The notes beneath the pieces were generated by a model that worked only from the letters and a program-made list of their open reading frames with translations, was not told the DNA's origin and ran no database searches. The translations under genes and the position numbers were made by a program. From Bacteroidales bacterium (GTDB lineage Bacteria; Bacteroidota; Bacteroidia; Bacteroidales; WCHB1-69), in contig JAFRUI010000006.1 in the NCBI GenBank assembly GCA_017438945.1, positions 1 through 58,469 on the forward strand: 58,469 nucleotides of DNA, in the 5' to 3' direction. Below, piece after piece: positions 1 to 7,646 of this stretch; position 1 is the stretch's first letter, and the number at the start of each line of letters is the position of its first letter.

Positions 1-89
1 ACACGACGGGCACCTTCTATCATCAAGGCAGACTTGCCTTTGCGCTTGTTTTTCCAGAGGAGCAAATGGTCGTAAATTTTTCTTTTCAT
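1..89 (-). CDS. AAA-family ATPase (DUF4143 type), N-terminal fragment
   Basis: Only the first 29 codons are in the window; the gene runs off the left edge. The translated start reads M-K-R-K-I-Y-D-H-L-L-L-W-K, followed by an SALMIEGARRV stretch. That stretch is the strand just before the Walker A loop in the Bacteroidota family of predicted AAA ATPases with a C-terminal DUF4143 domain. The Walker A itself lies outside. These ATPases are common accessory genes of unproven function. The start is supported by a TATCTTTG box about 80 nt upstream. The family call rests on a short segment. Confidence 0.7.
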   Translation of the reverse strand, partial: MKRKIYDHLLLWKNKRKGKSALMIEGARR

Positions 90-122
90 CACGGAATCAA
101 AGTTTGGTTAATCATCAAATTG

Positions 123-170
123 CACGAAATCAAGGGTGTGCAGATATAGTTTTCTACACGAAATCAAGGG
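123..170. repeat. 14-bp direct repeat in the ATPase leader
   Basis: CACGAAATCAAGGG occurs at 123-136 and again at 157-170, identical and 34 bp apart. The second copy abuts the -7 box, so both copies lie at or just after the predicted transcription start. Confidence 0.7.
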
Positions 171-178
171 CAAAGATA
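171..178 (-). promoter_or_regulatory. -7 promoter box of the AAA ATPase gene
   Basis: On the minus strand this reads TATCTTTG, matching the Bacteroidota TAnnTTTG -7 consensus. It implies a leader of roughly 75 nt. No clear TTTG at -33 is visible. Confidence 0.55.
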
Positions 179-240
179 CATTATTTTTGAAAATCTCAAC
201 AAACATTTTGTCCCGTTTCTGTCCCGATTTTAAAACAGAA

Positions 241-270
241 ATCAGCAACTTACGTCTGTAAATTGCTGAT
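241..270 (-). terminator. hairpin downstream of tRNA-Gly
   Basis: ATCAGCAA (241-248) pairs with TTGCTGAT (263-270), with an inner TTAC/GTAA stem. On the minus strand it lies 25 nt past the tRNA 3' end and is followed by a broken T-rich run. It probably ends the tRNA transcript. Confidence 0.5.
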
Positions 271-294
271 ACTGATTCTCTTATGAGACTTTGA

Positions 295-366
295 GCGGTA
301 GACGGGGTTCGAACCCGCGACCTGCGGCTTGGGAAGCCGCCGCTCTGCCAACTGAGCTACTACCGC
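295..366 (-). tRNA. tRNA-Gly (CCC anticodon)
   Basis: The minus strand folds into a 72-nt cloverleaf. The acceptor stem is GCGGTAG/CTACCGC. The D-arm contains AGCTCAGTTGGCAGAGC. The anticodon stem GCGGC/GCCGC encloses TTCCCAA, giving anticodon CCC for GGG glycine codons. The T-arm reads CGGGTTCGAACCCCG. The CCA end is not encoded, as the bases after the acceptor read TCA. Confidence 0.97.
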
Positions 367-370
367 GTTC

Positions 371-417
371 TAATTGATAATGGATAATTGATAATGGATA
401 ATTGATAATGGATAATT
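371..417. repeat. heptad array, ATAATTG/ATAATGG words
   Basis: Alternating ATAATTG and ATAATGG units follow one another just 5' of the tRNA. Another tract of the same word class (438-470) lies 20 bp away. Confidence 0.85.
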
Positions 418-437
418 AAATCCTCAAATCGTACGTA

Positions 438-470
438 ATTCCTAATTATCAATTATCAATTCTCAATTAT
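438..470. repeat. heptad array overlapping the ychF stop codon
   Basis: CTAATTA, TCAATTA, TCAATTC and TCAATTA run consecutively with a 7-nt period. The last unit contains the TAA stop of ychF at 467-469 (minus strand). Confidence 0.85.
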
Positions 471-1564
471 ACATTGAAACGAATGTGCAGGATGTCACCG
501 TCTTGCACTTCGTAGTTCTTGCCTTCGACCGCCAACTTGCCGGCCTCTTTGCATTTCAGCTCCGACCCGTATTTCACCAGGTCGTCGTATTTGATGACCT
601 CCGCACGGATGAAGCCGCGCTCCAGGTCGCTGTGTATGACGCCTGCCGCCTGCGGTGCCAACATGCCCCGCGTGATGGTCCAGGCACGGTTCTCCTTGCC
701 GCCGACGGTGAAGAAGGAGATGAGATCCAACATCTTGTAGGCTGCACGGATCACCTTGTTGACGCCCGGCTCGGTCAAGCCCACATCGGCCAAGAAGGCC
801 TTGCGGTCCTCTTCGCTCTCCAACTCGGCGATTTCGGATTCGATTTTGGCCGCGATGACCAACATCTCTCCGCCGTGCTCTTCCACATATTTCTTCACGG
901 CCTCGGAATAGGCGTTCCCGGTGGCCGCGTCATCGTCATTCACATTGCACACGAACATCACGGGCTTCTCGGTGAGCAGCATCATGTCGGCCACCACCGC
1001 TTTCTCGTCGGGCGTGACTTCCAAGGTGCGCACATTCTGGAAACCTTCCAGATGTTCCTTATATTTCAACAGAACAGCAAGGTCGTGCTTGGCGGTCTTC
1101 TCGCCGACTTTCGCGGCTTTCTCCACCTTGGTGATCTTGCGTTCAATCTGTTCCAAATCCTTGCATTGTAGCTCGAAATCGACAATCTCGATGTCTCTCA
1201 CCGGATCCACTGAACCTTCCTCGTGGGGGAGGGCAGGGTTGTCGAAGCAGCGCAGCACGTGGATGAGCGCGTCGCACAAACGCACGTCTGCGAGAAAGCT
1301 GTTGCCGATGCCGGCACCGGTGCTCGCACCCTTCGCCAAACCGGGGATATCGACGATGTCCAGGTTGGCATAGACCAGCTTGTCGGCATGGATGAACGAG
1401 TCGATGTGGGTCAGACGTTCGTCGGGCACCTGACACACACCGATGTTGGACTTGTTCGTACTATACGCGAAATCCGTCACCTCCGCCTTCGTGTTGGAGA
1501 TGCAATTGAACATCGTGGTCTTACCCGAGTTCGTCAGTCCTACTATGCCGCATTTTAATCCCAT
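467..1564 (-). CDS. ychF: YchF/Ola1-type P-loop ATPase
   Basis: The 365-aa product has the usual YchF length and layout. A G1 loop GLTNSGKTT lies at residues 9-17 and a G3 motif DIPGLAKGAS near 72-81. A central coiled coil spans about 130-170, and a C-terminal TGS-type domain covers about 280-365. The G4 position reads CNVND instead of NKxD, as expected for a family member that prefers ATP to GTP. YchF binds ribosomes and is linked to stress responses in other bacteria. The gene probably follows the NifU-like gene in one minus-strand transcript; their 124-bp gap is almost entirely heptad arrays. The stop codon lies inside another heptad array. Confidence 0.96.
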   Translation of the reverse strand: MGLKCGIVGLTNSGKTTMFNCISNTKAEVTDFAYSTNKSNIGVCQVPDERLTHIDSFIHADKLVYANLDIVDIPGLAKGASTGAGIGNSFLADVRLCDALIHVLRCFDNPALPHEEGSVDPVRDIEIVDFELQCKDLEQIERKITKVEKAAKVGEKTAKHDLAVLLKYKEHLEGFQNVRTLEVTPDEKAVVADMMLLTEKPVMFVCNVNDDDAATGNAYSEAVKKYVEEHGGEMLVIAAKIESEIAELESEEDRKAFLADVGLTEPGVNKVIRAAYKMLDLISFFTVGGKENRAWTITRGMLAPQAAGVIHSDLERGFIRAEVIKYDDLVKYGSELKCKEAGKLAVEGKNYEVQDGDILHIRFNV

Positions 1565-1569
1565 TTGTA

Positions 1570-1642
1570 ATGGTTATTGGTTATAGGTTATTGGTTATTG
1601 AGGTTTAGAGTTTAGAGTTTATGGTTTAGAGTTTAGAGTAAA
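1570..1642. repeat. two abutting heptad arrays upstream of ychF
   Basis: Positions 1570-1600 are, on the minus strand, a four-unit ATAACCN element (CTCAATAACC...ATAACCATTA) ending 5 nt before the ychF ATG. Positions 1603-1642 hold five GTTTAGA-type units (one GTTTATG) and a final GTAAAGG. Confidence 0.9.
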
Positions 1643-1666
1643 GGGTTATAGTCCCTTTTCCCGAAA

Positions 1667-1695
1667 GTTAATAGCTAACAGCCAAAAGCTAAAAT
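1667..1695. repeat. heptad array containing the NifU-like stop codon
   Basis: TAATAGC, TAACAGC, CAAAAGC and TAAAA follow a YAANAGC pattern. The TAG stop of the NifU-like gene at 1689-1691 (minus strand) is part of the last word. Confidence 0.85.
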
Positions 1696-1937
1696 CCGAG
1701 AACGATGTCTTCGACGTGGTCGATTTCGGGGAGGTAGTGTTTGATCGTCTGTTCCACGCCGTTTTTGAGGGTCATCTTGGCGTGGGGGCAGGTGCCGCAC
1801 GCGCCTTGCAGACGCACTTTCACGACATTTTCGGGGGTGAGTTCCACAAATTCGATGTCGCCGCCGTCCTGCACTAAGTAGGGGCGGATCTGGTCGATGA
1901 TCGAGATGACCTTCTGTTCTAACGTGGCGTTTTCCAT
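1689..1937 (-). CDS. NifU C-terminal-domain Fe-S scaffold protein
   Basis: The 82-aa product is essentially one NifU C-terminal (Nfu) domain. It has VQDGGDIEFV near residues 23-32 and the cluster-binding GACGTCPHA motif, C-x-x-C, near 46-54. Such stand-alone Nfu proteins carry and deliver Fe-S clusters. A longer frame is open to 2006, but a TATTTTTG promoter box at 1956-1963 lies inside that extension, so the ATG at 1937 is chosen. It starts a minus-strand unit with ychF. Confidence 0.92.
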   Translation of the reverse strand: MENATLEQKVISIIDQIRPYLVQDGGDIEFVELTPENVVKVRLQGACGTCPHAKMTLKNGVEQTIKHYLPEIDHVEDIVLGF

Positions 1938-1955
1938 ATCTTCAAAATTAGGCGG

Positions 1956-1963
1956 CAAAAATA
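1956..1963 (-). promoter_or_regulatory. -7 promoter box of the NifU-like gene
   Basis: Minus strand TATTTTTG, 18 nt before the ATG at 1937. It decides the start codon by excluding the longer frame. Confidence 0.65.
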
Positions 1964-2064
1964 ATAAAAATGTGAATGCACTTGACGTTTCATGAAAAAT
2001 ATTCATTTCGTTCAGAAAAGGATATTTTATGATTTCCTTAGAAATATTATGTTTTCCTGCAGGT

Positions 2065-2092
2065 GTAGAGACGTTTCATGAAACGTCTCTAC
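2065..2092. repeat. 28-bp perfect palindrome, GTAG...CTAC family
   Basis: The sequence begins GTAGAGACGTTTCA and continues with its exact reverse complement, giving a perfect 28-bp palindrome. It lies upstream of the ABC exporter operon. It shares length and GTAG/CTAC ends with 21112-21139, and sequence with a decayed copy at 41497-41524. Confidence 0.9.
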
Positions 2093-2133
2093 GGGGTGGA
2101 ATTTCTGTTGTCTGTACATATTCGAAATTTGTG

Positions 2134-2141
2134 TACTTTTG
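2134..2141 (+). promoter_or_regulatory. -7 promoter box of the ABC exporter operon
   Basis: TACTTTTG, 25 nt before the ATG at 2167. A GTTG at 2107-2110 could be a weak -33 element. Confidence 0.65.
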
Positions 2142-2166
2142 CGGATTGTTTTTTTGACAGTCAAGG

Positions 2167-2889
2167 ATGACGTATAGTATTGTAGCAGATCAACTTACCA
2201 AGCAGTTCGGGACGTTCACGGCCGTGGATCATATCAGCTTCCAGGTGAAAAAGGGGGAGATTTTCGGCTTTCTGGGCGCCAACGGGGCGGGGAAGACCAC
2301 TGCCATCAAGATGATGAGCGGGCTGTTGCTGCCTACTTCAGGTACGGCTACCATCGCGGGTTATGACATCCTCACCCAGTCGAAACTCATTAAGAAACAT
2401 ATCGGCTACATGAGCCAACGTTTCTCGCTGTATAACGATTTGACGGTCTTCGAGAATATGCAGCTGTTCGGCACCATCTATAAAATCCCGCGCAAAGAGC
2501 TTAAGGACAGGATTTACGAGAGTCTCCGCAGCCTCGACATGGAGCGACAGGCCAGTACGCTGGTATCGTCCATCCCTCTCGGTTGGAAACAGAAGTTGGC
2601 GTTCGCCACGGCCATCCTCCATCATCCGGACATTGTGTTCTTGGACGAACCGACCAGCGGCGTGGATCCTATCGTGCGCCGCGAGTTCTGGAAACTTATT
2701 TATCAGACTGCCTCCCAAGGAGTTACCATCTTGGTTACCACCCATTATATGGATGAGGCGGAGTATTGCAACCGCATCTCCATCATGTCGGACGGGCAGA
2801 TGAAGCTAATCGGCACTCCCAGTGAACTGAAGGAGCAGATGGGTGTAAGCAGCGTTGACGAAGTGTTTGTGAAATTTGTGAACCGTTGA
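2167..2889 (+). CDS. ABC-2 exporter ATP-binding protein
   Basis: The 240-aa product is a single nucleotide-binding domain. Walker A GANGAGKTT lies at residues 37-45, Walker B IVFLDEPTSGVD near 157-168, and the H-loop in the VTTHYMDEAEYC segment. The signature motif reads IPLGWKQKLA instead of LSGGQ, a variant seen in YbhF/YhhJ-like drug-export ATPases. It is followed by two ABC-2 permeases with 2-bp gaps, so the three form one exporter. There is no HlyD-type periplasmic adaptor gene next to it. The substrate is unknown. Confidence 0.93.
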   Translation: MTYSIVADQLTKQFGTFTAVDHISFQVKKGEIFGFLGANGAGKTTAIKMMSGLLLPTSGTATIAGYDILTQSKLIKKHIGYMSQRFSLYNDLTVFENMQLFGTIYKIPRKELKDRIYESLRSLDMERQASTLVSSIPLGWKQKLAFATAILHHPDIVFLDEPTSGVDPIVRREFWKLIYQTASQGVTILVTTHYMDEAEYCNRISIMSDGQMKLIGTPSELKEQMGVSSVDEVFVKFVNR

Positions 2890-2891
2890 TT

Positions 2892-3995
2892 ATGAAAGAG
2901 TTACGGATGATATTGAAAAAGGAGTTTATCCATATTTTCCGGGATAAAATCACGCTCTTTCTGGTGCTGGCCATGCCGATAGCCCTGGTGTTGCTCTTCG
3001 GTTTCACGATCAGCTCTGAAATCCGCAATGCGAAAATATCCGTACTGGACCAGGCAAACGACTCGCAGTCTAAGCAGCTCTGCAAGAAATTGTCTGCCTC
3101 GGGCTATTTCCAGATTGTCTCCTATCCGAGCAGCGAGCAAGAAGCGGACAGCGACTTCAAACTGAAGAACATCAAGCTCGCACTGGTCATCCCGTCGCAT
3201 TTCGAGGAGTCTCTGTCCCGTGAGCATTCCGCCACGCTGCAGATCATTAACGATGTTTCCGACCTGAATGTGGCCTCCATTCTGAACAATTATGTGCGTG
3301 CTGTTGTCCACGATTTTGAGAGCGACTACAATGCGACAACGGGTATGTCGCAGAACTTCACTATCAACACCAAGATGCTGTACAACCCGACTTCGAATAG
3401 CGTCTATATGTTTGTTCCGGGCATCATCACGCTGATCATGATTTTGGTGACGGCACTCATGACCTCCATTACGCTGGCCCGCGAAAAGGAGACCGGTACC
3501 ATGCGGATGCTTCTCATTACCCCGGTCAGCAAAATCCACATTATCATCGGAAAGGTTATTCCCTACATGATAATTTCCTTTTTGAGTACCATTATCATAT
3601 TGGTTATCAGTGTTTTGGTGTTCAAGATGCCGATTAATGGCAGCATTCCGTTCCTGTTGTTCCTCTGTGTCATTTTCATGATGACAGCCGCATCGTTCGG
3701 AATGTTGATTTCCTCAGTCAGCACCTCGCAGTTGGATGCCATGATGATCACGATGATGGGGCTGTTCCTGCCCACCGTTCTGCTGTCGGGATTCCTTTTC
3801 CCGCTGAACAGCATGCCGTTGTTCTTTCAGTGGTTGGCTAATATCTTCCCTGCCAAATGGTTCATTCTCGCCATCAAGGATGTGATGATCAAAGGTTCCG
3901 GCTTTTTGGACATCTGGCGATACATGTTGGTGCTTTTCCTGATGGCTGTCGTTTTCATTACATTCAGTATCAAACAGTTGGATAAAAGAAATTGA
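2892..3995 (+). CDS. ABC-2 type permease (YbhS/YhhJ-like), first copy
   Basis: The 367-aa product has one membrane segment near residues 20-40 and a large extracytoplasmic domain to about 175. Five further membrane segments follow, with the conserved LAREKETGTMRMLLITPVS coupling motif after the second. The ATG at 2892 is used; the frame is also open from a TTG at 2886. It lies 2 bp after the ATPase stop. It should form a heterodimeric channel with the next gene. Confidence 0.92.
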   Translation: MKELRMILKKEFIHIFRDKITLFLVLAMPIALVLLFGFTISSEIRNAKISVLDQANDSQSKQLCKKLSASGYFQIVSYPSSEQEADSDFKLKNIKLALVIPSHFEESLSREHSATLQIINDVSDLNVASILNNYVRAVVHDFESDYNATTGMSQNFTINTKMLYNPTSNSVYMFVPGIITLIMILVTALMTSITLAREKETGTMRMLLITPVSKIHIIIGKVIPYMIISFLSTIIILVISVLVFKMPINGSIPFLLFLCVIFMMTAASFGMLISSVSTSQLDAMMITMMGLFLPTVLLSGFLFPLNSMPLFFQWLANIFPAKWFILAIKDVMIKGSGFLDIWRYMLVLFLMAVVFITFSIKQLDKRN

Positions 3996-3997
3996 TT

Positions 3998-5122
3998 ATG
4001 AGGACGATATTGATACTTATAAAGAAAGAGTTTCTGCAGGTGTTCCGCAATCCGCTGCTGATCAGTATTTTGGTCGTGGCACCATTGGTGCAGTTCGTGA
4101 TTTTCCCTTTCTGTGCCGATTATGAGATCAAGATGCTGGATATCGCCTTCATTGACAATGACAGGTCTTCTATTTCCAAGGATATTATCAACACCTTCAA
4201 CTCTTCCGGCTATTTTATTCCCCACGGCGTGCTGCAAAGCCAGGCTGAAGCGGAAGAGATGATGCGGCATGACAAAATTGACATTCTGATAGAGATTCCT
4301 TCGCGGTTCGAACATGATTTATATACAGGGCAGCCGACGCAGATCAGTTCCACGGCCAATGCCATCAATACGGTGAAGGCTGGTATTGGGACGGGTTATG
4401 TGCAGGAAGTGATTGGCGACTATATGCGCCAATTCGCAGAAATGAACAAAGTTCCCGACCAGTTCGGCACCAAGAACGCGGAAATCAAACTCTCGAATGT
4501 GTATTGGTACAATGAACAGATGAACTACAAAAACCTCATCGTACCTGGCATTCTGGTGATTCTGGTTACCCTGATCGGTTGTTATGTGACGGCGCTTAAC
4601 TTGGTGAGGGAAAAAGAAATAGGCACCATTGAGCAGGTGAATGTGACCCCGATTCGTCGTTGGCAGTTCCTGATTGGAAAGATGATTCCTTTCTGGATAT
4701 TGGGTATGGTTGAGTTCAATGTGGGTTTGTTTATCATGAAAATTGTTTTCGGCATCACGGTGCAGGGAAGCATCCCTATGTTGTTGGGCATCACCGCCAT
4801 CTATCTGTTGGTGATGCTGGGACTGGGTTTCTTCATCTCCAGTGTCGCGGAGAATCAGTTGCAGGCCATGTTTATCGTGCTGTTCCTGTTCATCGTGTTT
4901 GTGTTGTTGAGCGGCCTGTTCACTCCCACGGAGGGAATGCCTGATTGGGCGCATCATATCAACTATTTCAACCCCATGTCATTCTTCATGGAGGTGATTA
5001 AGAAAGTGGTGCTGAAAGGCGGCGATTTCCTCAGTGTGCGGACCGAGACGATCGTACTTTCCGTGATGGCTGTGGTTATCAATACAGGTGCTATCCTGAG
5101 TTATCGGGAGAGCAGCAAGTAA
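3998..5122 (+). CDS. ABC-2 type permease (YbhR-like), second copy
   Basis: The 374-aa product has the same topology as its upstream neighbour: an N-terminal membrane helix, an outer domain, then a five-helix bundle with the LVREKEIGTIEQVNVTPIR motif. The two are clearly paralogous but diverged. It starts 2 bp after the first permease. It ends directly against the stop of the convergent 5123-7012 gene, so the two transcription units share no spacer. Confidence 0.92.
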   Translation: MRTILILIKKEFLQVFRNPLLISILVVAPLVQFVIFPFCADYEIKMLDIAFIDNDRSSISKDIINTFNSSGYFIPHGVLQSQAEAEEMMRHDKIDILIEIPSRFEHDLYTGQPTQISSTANAINTVKAGIGTGYVQEVIGDYMRQFAEMNKVPDQFGTKNAEIKLSNVYWYNEQMNYKNLIVPGILVILVTLIGCYVTALNLVREKEIGTIEQVNVTPIRRWQFLIGKMIPFWILGMVEFNVGLFIMKIVFGITVQGSIPMLLGITAIYLLVMLGLGFFISSVAENQLQAMFIVLFLFIVFVLLSGLFTPTEGMPDWAHHINYFNPMSFFMEVIKKVVLKGGDFLSVRTETIVLSVMAVVINTGAILSYRESSK

Positions 5123-7012
5123 TTATTTCTTTTTTGACTCAATTAAGTTCAGGCTGTCGGTGATGGCCAGAAGTGAGTCTGCTGCGCGTGCGAGGCTGTC
5201 TTGGTGATTCCATTCGCGGAAGCGGGCTTCGTTGCGGTAGAAGGCAACCATGGGCTTCTGCTCGAAGGTCATAAGGTGTATGGCGGAGTCAGGCGGCCAG
5301 GTGCCGTTGCGCAGCTGGGTGGCCGGTATTTGGTTGCAATAGGCCACATAATAGTCCCATGTGGTGTCCAGTCGGTCAAAACCTTTGAAAACAAGGTTGA
5401 AATGAGGGTCTTTTTGGTAGAAAAGGGCGCAGGCTGCATTCCCGTTGGTGGCGACAACCACAGGCCGCGAGACGTAATGGCTGTAAATGTCGTGCTGGTA
5501 AATATATTTCTGCATCCATGTGTTCGCCTCTTTGTTGGCCTCGAAGTTGCTGTCCAAGGCGTATTTGGAGTAAGCATTGTGGATGCCGCCGGATATCTCA
5601 TTGAAATAGAGAGATGTATATGGGCTGTTCTGGACGATATGCCGGATAGGCATGAATGAAAGAAATACCAGCAACCCTAAAATGACGACGTTGGTATATC
5701 GATCCTGAATCTGTCGCAGCGTGCATTCAACCCCACTGGCCGCCACAAGCATGAACAACGGATAGATGCAGTAGTGGATGGCCCACAGGGTGTCGGGGTT
5801 CATGTAATGCGTCTTCACCCGGTTGATACAGAACAGGAGCGTATATATAAATATGAAAATGGAGAACGGCTTCAGACTTTTGATGGCATTCTTGAAGAAG
5901 ATGAAGAAAAGCAGGAAGCTGATCAGCACCACAGTCGGGGTGGTGACATACAGATACTTCACCAGGTAGCGGGTAGGGAAGTTGTCGGGTCCGATGAGAT
6001 GCCCTTCGAAAACCTGATTCTGGTCGTAAGGTATGTTGGTGACGAGTGTGGCAAACGCCTTGTTTGGCAAAATGAAGGATGTCTCCAGAAAAAACGTGCA
6101 CGCTGAATGGAGGATATACACGGTCACGTACATGCCCACCACGACGAGCGACACCCAGCCCAGTGAGGTTAGATATTCCTTGGAGAAGACTTTCTTGATG
6201 GGATTGTATAGCAGGAAGTTGAGCAGGGTGAAGATCATGAACAAATTCAGCAGCGAGGAACCTGCATTGTGGACGGACAGGGTCAGCAGGATGCCGGCTG
6301 CAATGCGTATCAGGCGGGAGACGCGGATGACCGGCAATTCTCGCGAGAAGTAGTACATCTGCATGATGCTGTAGATGAAGAAGCACGCAAAGGTGACGTC
6401 CACAATATTGCTCAGGGAATAGCCGAAGAAACGCGGTGAGATGAGTAGGAAGAATGCCGTGAAGAACGCCGCCCTCCAATTGAAGGCGCGCAGCAGGATG
6501 AGAGAGAGATACGCCACCAACAGCCAGCCGAAGATGGTGCTGAGGATATGCCGGAAAGCGTATGGGTCTCGGATGTGGAACGTCTTGCAGAATGAGAACG
6601 CCAGCAGGTCCACGATTTGCGCCTGCGTATGCGCATAAGGGTGCGATTTGTATGCGTCTGTGTCTCCGATATGGTGGAAATGGTTGTACAGCAGCTCTGA
6701 ATACTCAGTCTGCGCTATTTCTCTGTCGGAGATGCCGATATGACGGCTCAGTACCAGCATCCAAACCAGTGACACCACCAGCAACAACATCCACAGATAT
6801 TTGAAAACGTCGTCTCCTGTTTTCAGCGACAGGGAAAACTGGCTTTTCTCAATATTGTATTTGATGTTCTTGTTGTTGTCTTTTGAAAAACGGATTTTCC
6901 AGATGTTGTCATCAAAAAGATTGTCGTAATACAAGAACTTGTCCACACCGTTTTTGATCCGGATGAACAAACGATCCCAAAAAGAGGCAGATTCTTTCGG
7001 TTTGTTATTCAT
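5123..7012 (-). CDS. polytopic membrane protein, possible GT-C glycosyltransferase
   Basis: The 629-aa product has a charged N-terminal stretch of about 75 residues, then roughly ten to twelve hydrophobic helices and a soluble C-terminal part from about 465. After the first helix comes an acidic loop (ISDREIAQTEYSELLYNHF). This layout recalls the GT39/ArnT-like GT-C transferases that use lipid-linked sugars, but I cannot confirm the catalytic acidic pair. The ATG overlaps the TGA of the WbqC-like gene (ATGA), so the two are translationally coupled. A surface-polysaccharide role would fit that pairing (inference). Confidence 0.6.
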   Translation of the reverse strand: MNNKPKESASFWDRLFIRIKNGVDKFLYYDNLFDDNIWKIRFSKDNNKNIKYNIEKSQFSLSLKTGDDVFKYLWMLLLVVSLVWMLVLSRHIGISDREIAQTEYSELLYNHFHHIGDTDAYKSHPYAHTQAQIVDLLAFSFCKTFHIRDPYAFRHILSTIFGWLLVAYLSLILLRAFNWRAAFFTAFFLLISPRFFGYSLSNIVDVTFACFFIYSIMQMYYFSRELPVIRVSRLIRIAAGILLTLSVHNAGSSLLNLFMIFTLLNFLLYNPIKKVFSKEYLTSLGWVSLVVVGMYVTVYILHSACTFFLETSFILPNKAFATLVTNIPYDQNQVFEGHLIGPDNFPTRYLVKYLYVTTPTVVLISFLLFFIFFKNAIKSLKPFSIFIFIYTLLFCINRVKTHYMNPDTLWAIHYCIYPLFMLVAASGVECTLRQIQDRYTNVVILGLLVFLSFMPIRHIVQNSPYTSLYFNEISGGIHNAYSKYALDSNFEANKEANTWMQKYIYQHDIYSHYVSRPVVVATNGNAACALFYQKDPHFNLVFKGFDRLDTTWDYYVAYCNQIPATQLRNGTWPPDSAIHLMTFEQKPMVAFYRNEARFREWNHQDSLARAADSLLAITDSLNLIESKKK

Positions 7013-7644
7013 AGTGTTACTAAAGTTTGGGCGAGATGATGCAGGTAAGTGGTGGCTTGCGGGCCTTCGTTAAACAGCAGATCAATGACGGAAAGATTGG
7101 GCGAAAACCCGAATTTGTCTTCAAAAACCTGATAATAAGGCTCTTTCAGAGCGTAGCGGTAATCCGGTCTTCTCGCCTTCTTGGGGTGGATTTCCAGACG
7201 GAGGTCGTTCTCTTCGTAGGGGGAGAATGTTTTGGTGCATTCGACCTTCGCGTCAACTTGTAAGGCTTTCAGCAGAGTTAGCGTGAGCTGGGTGTTGAAA
7301 TCGAACAAGTATTCGAATTTTTGCTCAAAAAAAGGTTTGAGGGCATCTTTGTAGTAGAGGTAGAAGGGGGTGTTGTTGTAGGCGGATTCGATGGAACGCC
7401 AGTGCGCGCGCTGCCAAGGGGTGACATAGTCGATGCGCACCTCTTTCACCACGCCCATCCTTTGGTCATGGACAGTGGGGATGATGAGGTTCAGCACACC
7501 ATTGCCGTTCATGATGACGGACCGGTTACGGTATGACTGTTTTTGATACCGTTCCTCCCCGTCGATGAGCGCTTCGCCAGAGATCAGAAAGGCGAAATAC
7601 TCCACAGGCGGGAGATAGGCGGTGGAAAGCAGGTGCCGATTCAC
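7009..7644 (-). CDS. WbqC-like family protein
   Basis: The 211-aa product begins M-N-R-H-L-L-S-T-A-Y-L-P-P-V-E-Y, with PWQRAHWRSIESAYNNTPFY near residues 76-95. Both are hallmarks of the WbqC-like family, found in O-antigen and surface-polysaccharide gene contexts. The start is GTG at 7644, 2 bp after the stop of the upstream peptidase. The stop overlaps the next gene by 4 bp. Molecular function is unproven. Confidence 0.88.
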   Translation of the reverse strand: MNRHLLSTAYLPPVEYFAFLISGEALIDGEERYQKQSYRNRSVIMNGNGVLNLIIPTVHDQRMGVVKEVRIDYVTPWQRAHWRSIESAYNNTPFYLYYKDALKPFFEQKFEYLFDFNTQLTLTLLKALQVDAKVECTKTFSPYEENDLRLEIHPKKARRPDYRYALKEPYYQVFEDKFGFSPNLSVIDLLFNEGPQATTYLHHLAQTLVTL

Positions 7645-7646
7645 CG

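Noticed and set aside
371-470. Clustered short repeats as a CRISPR array
   Set aside because: Units are 7 nt and contiguous with no unique spacers and no cas genes nearby.
1938-2006. 23-codon N-terminal extension of the NifU-like protein
   Set aside because: The promoter box at 1956-1963 lies within it, and the family domain begins after MENATLEQK.
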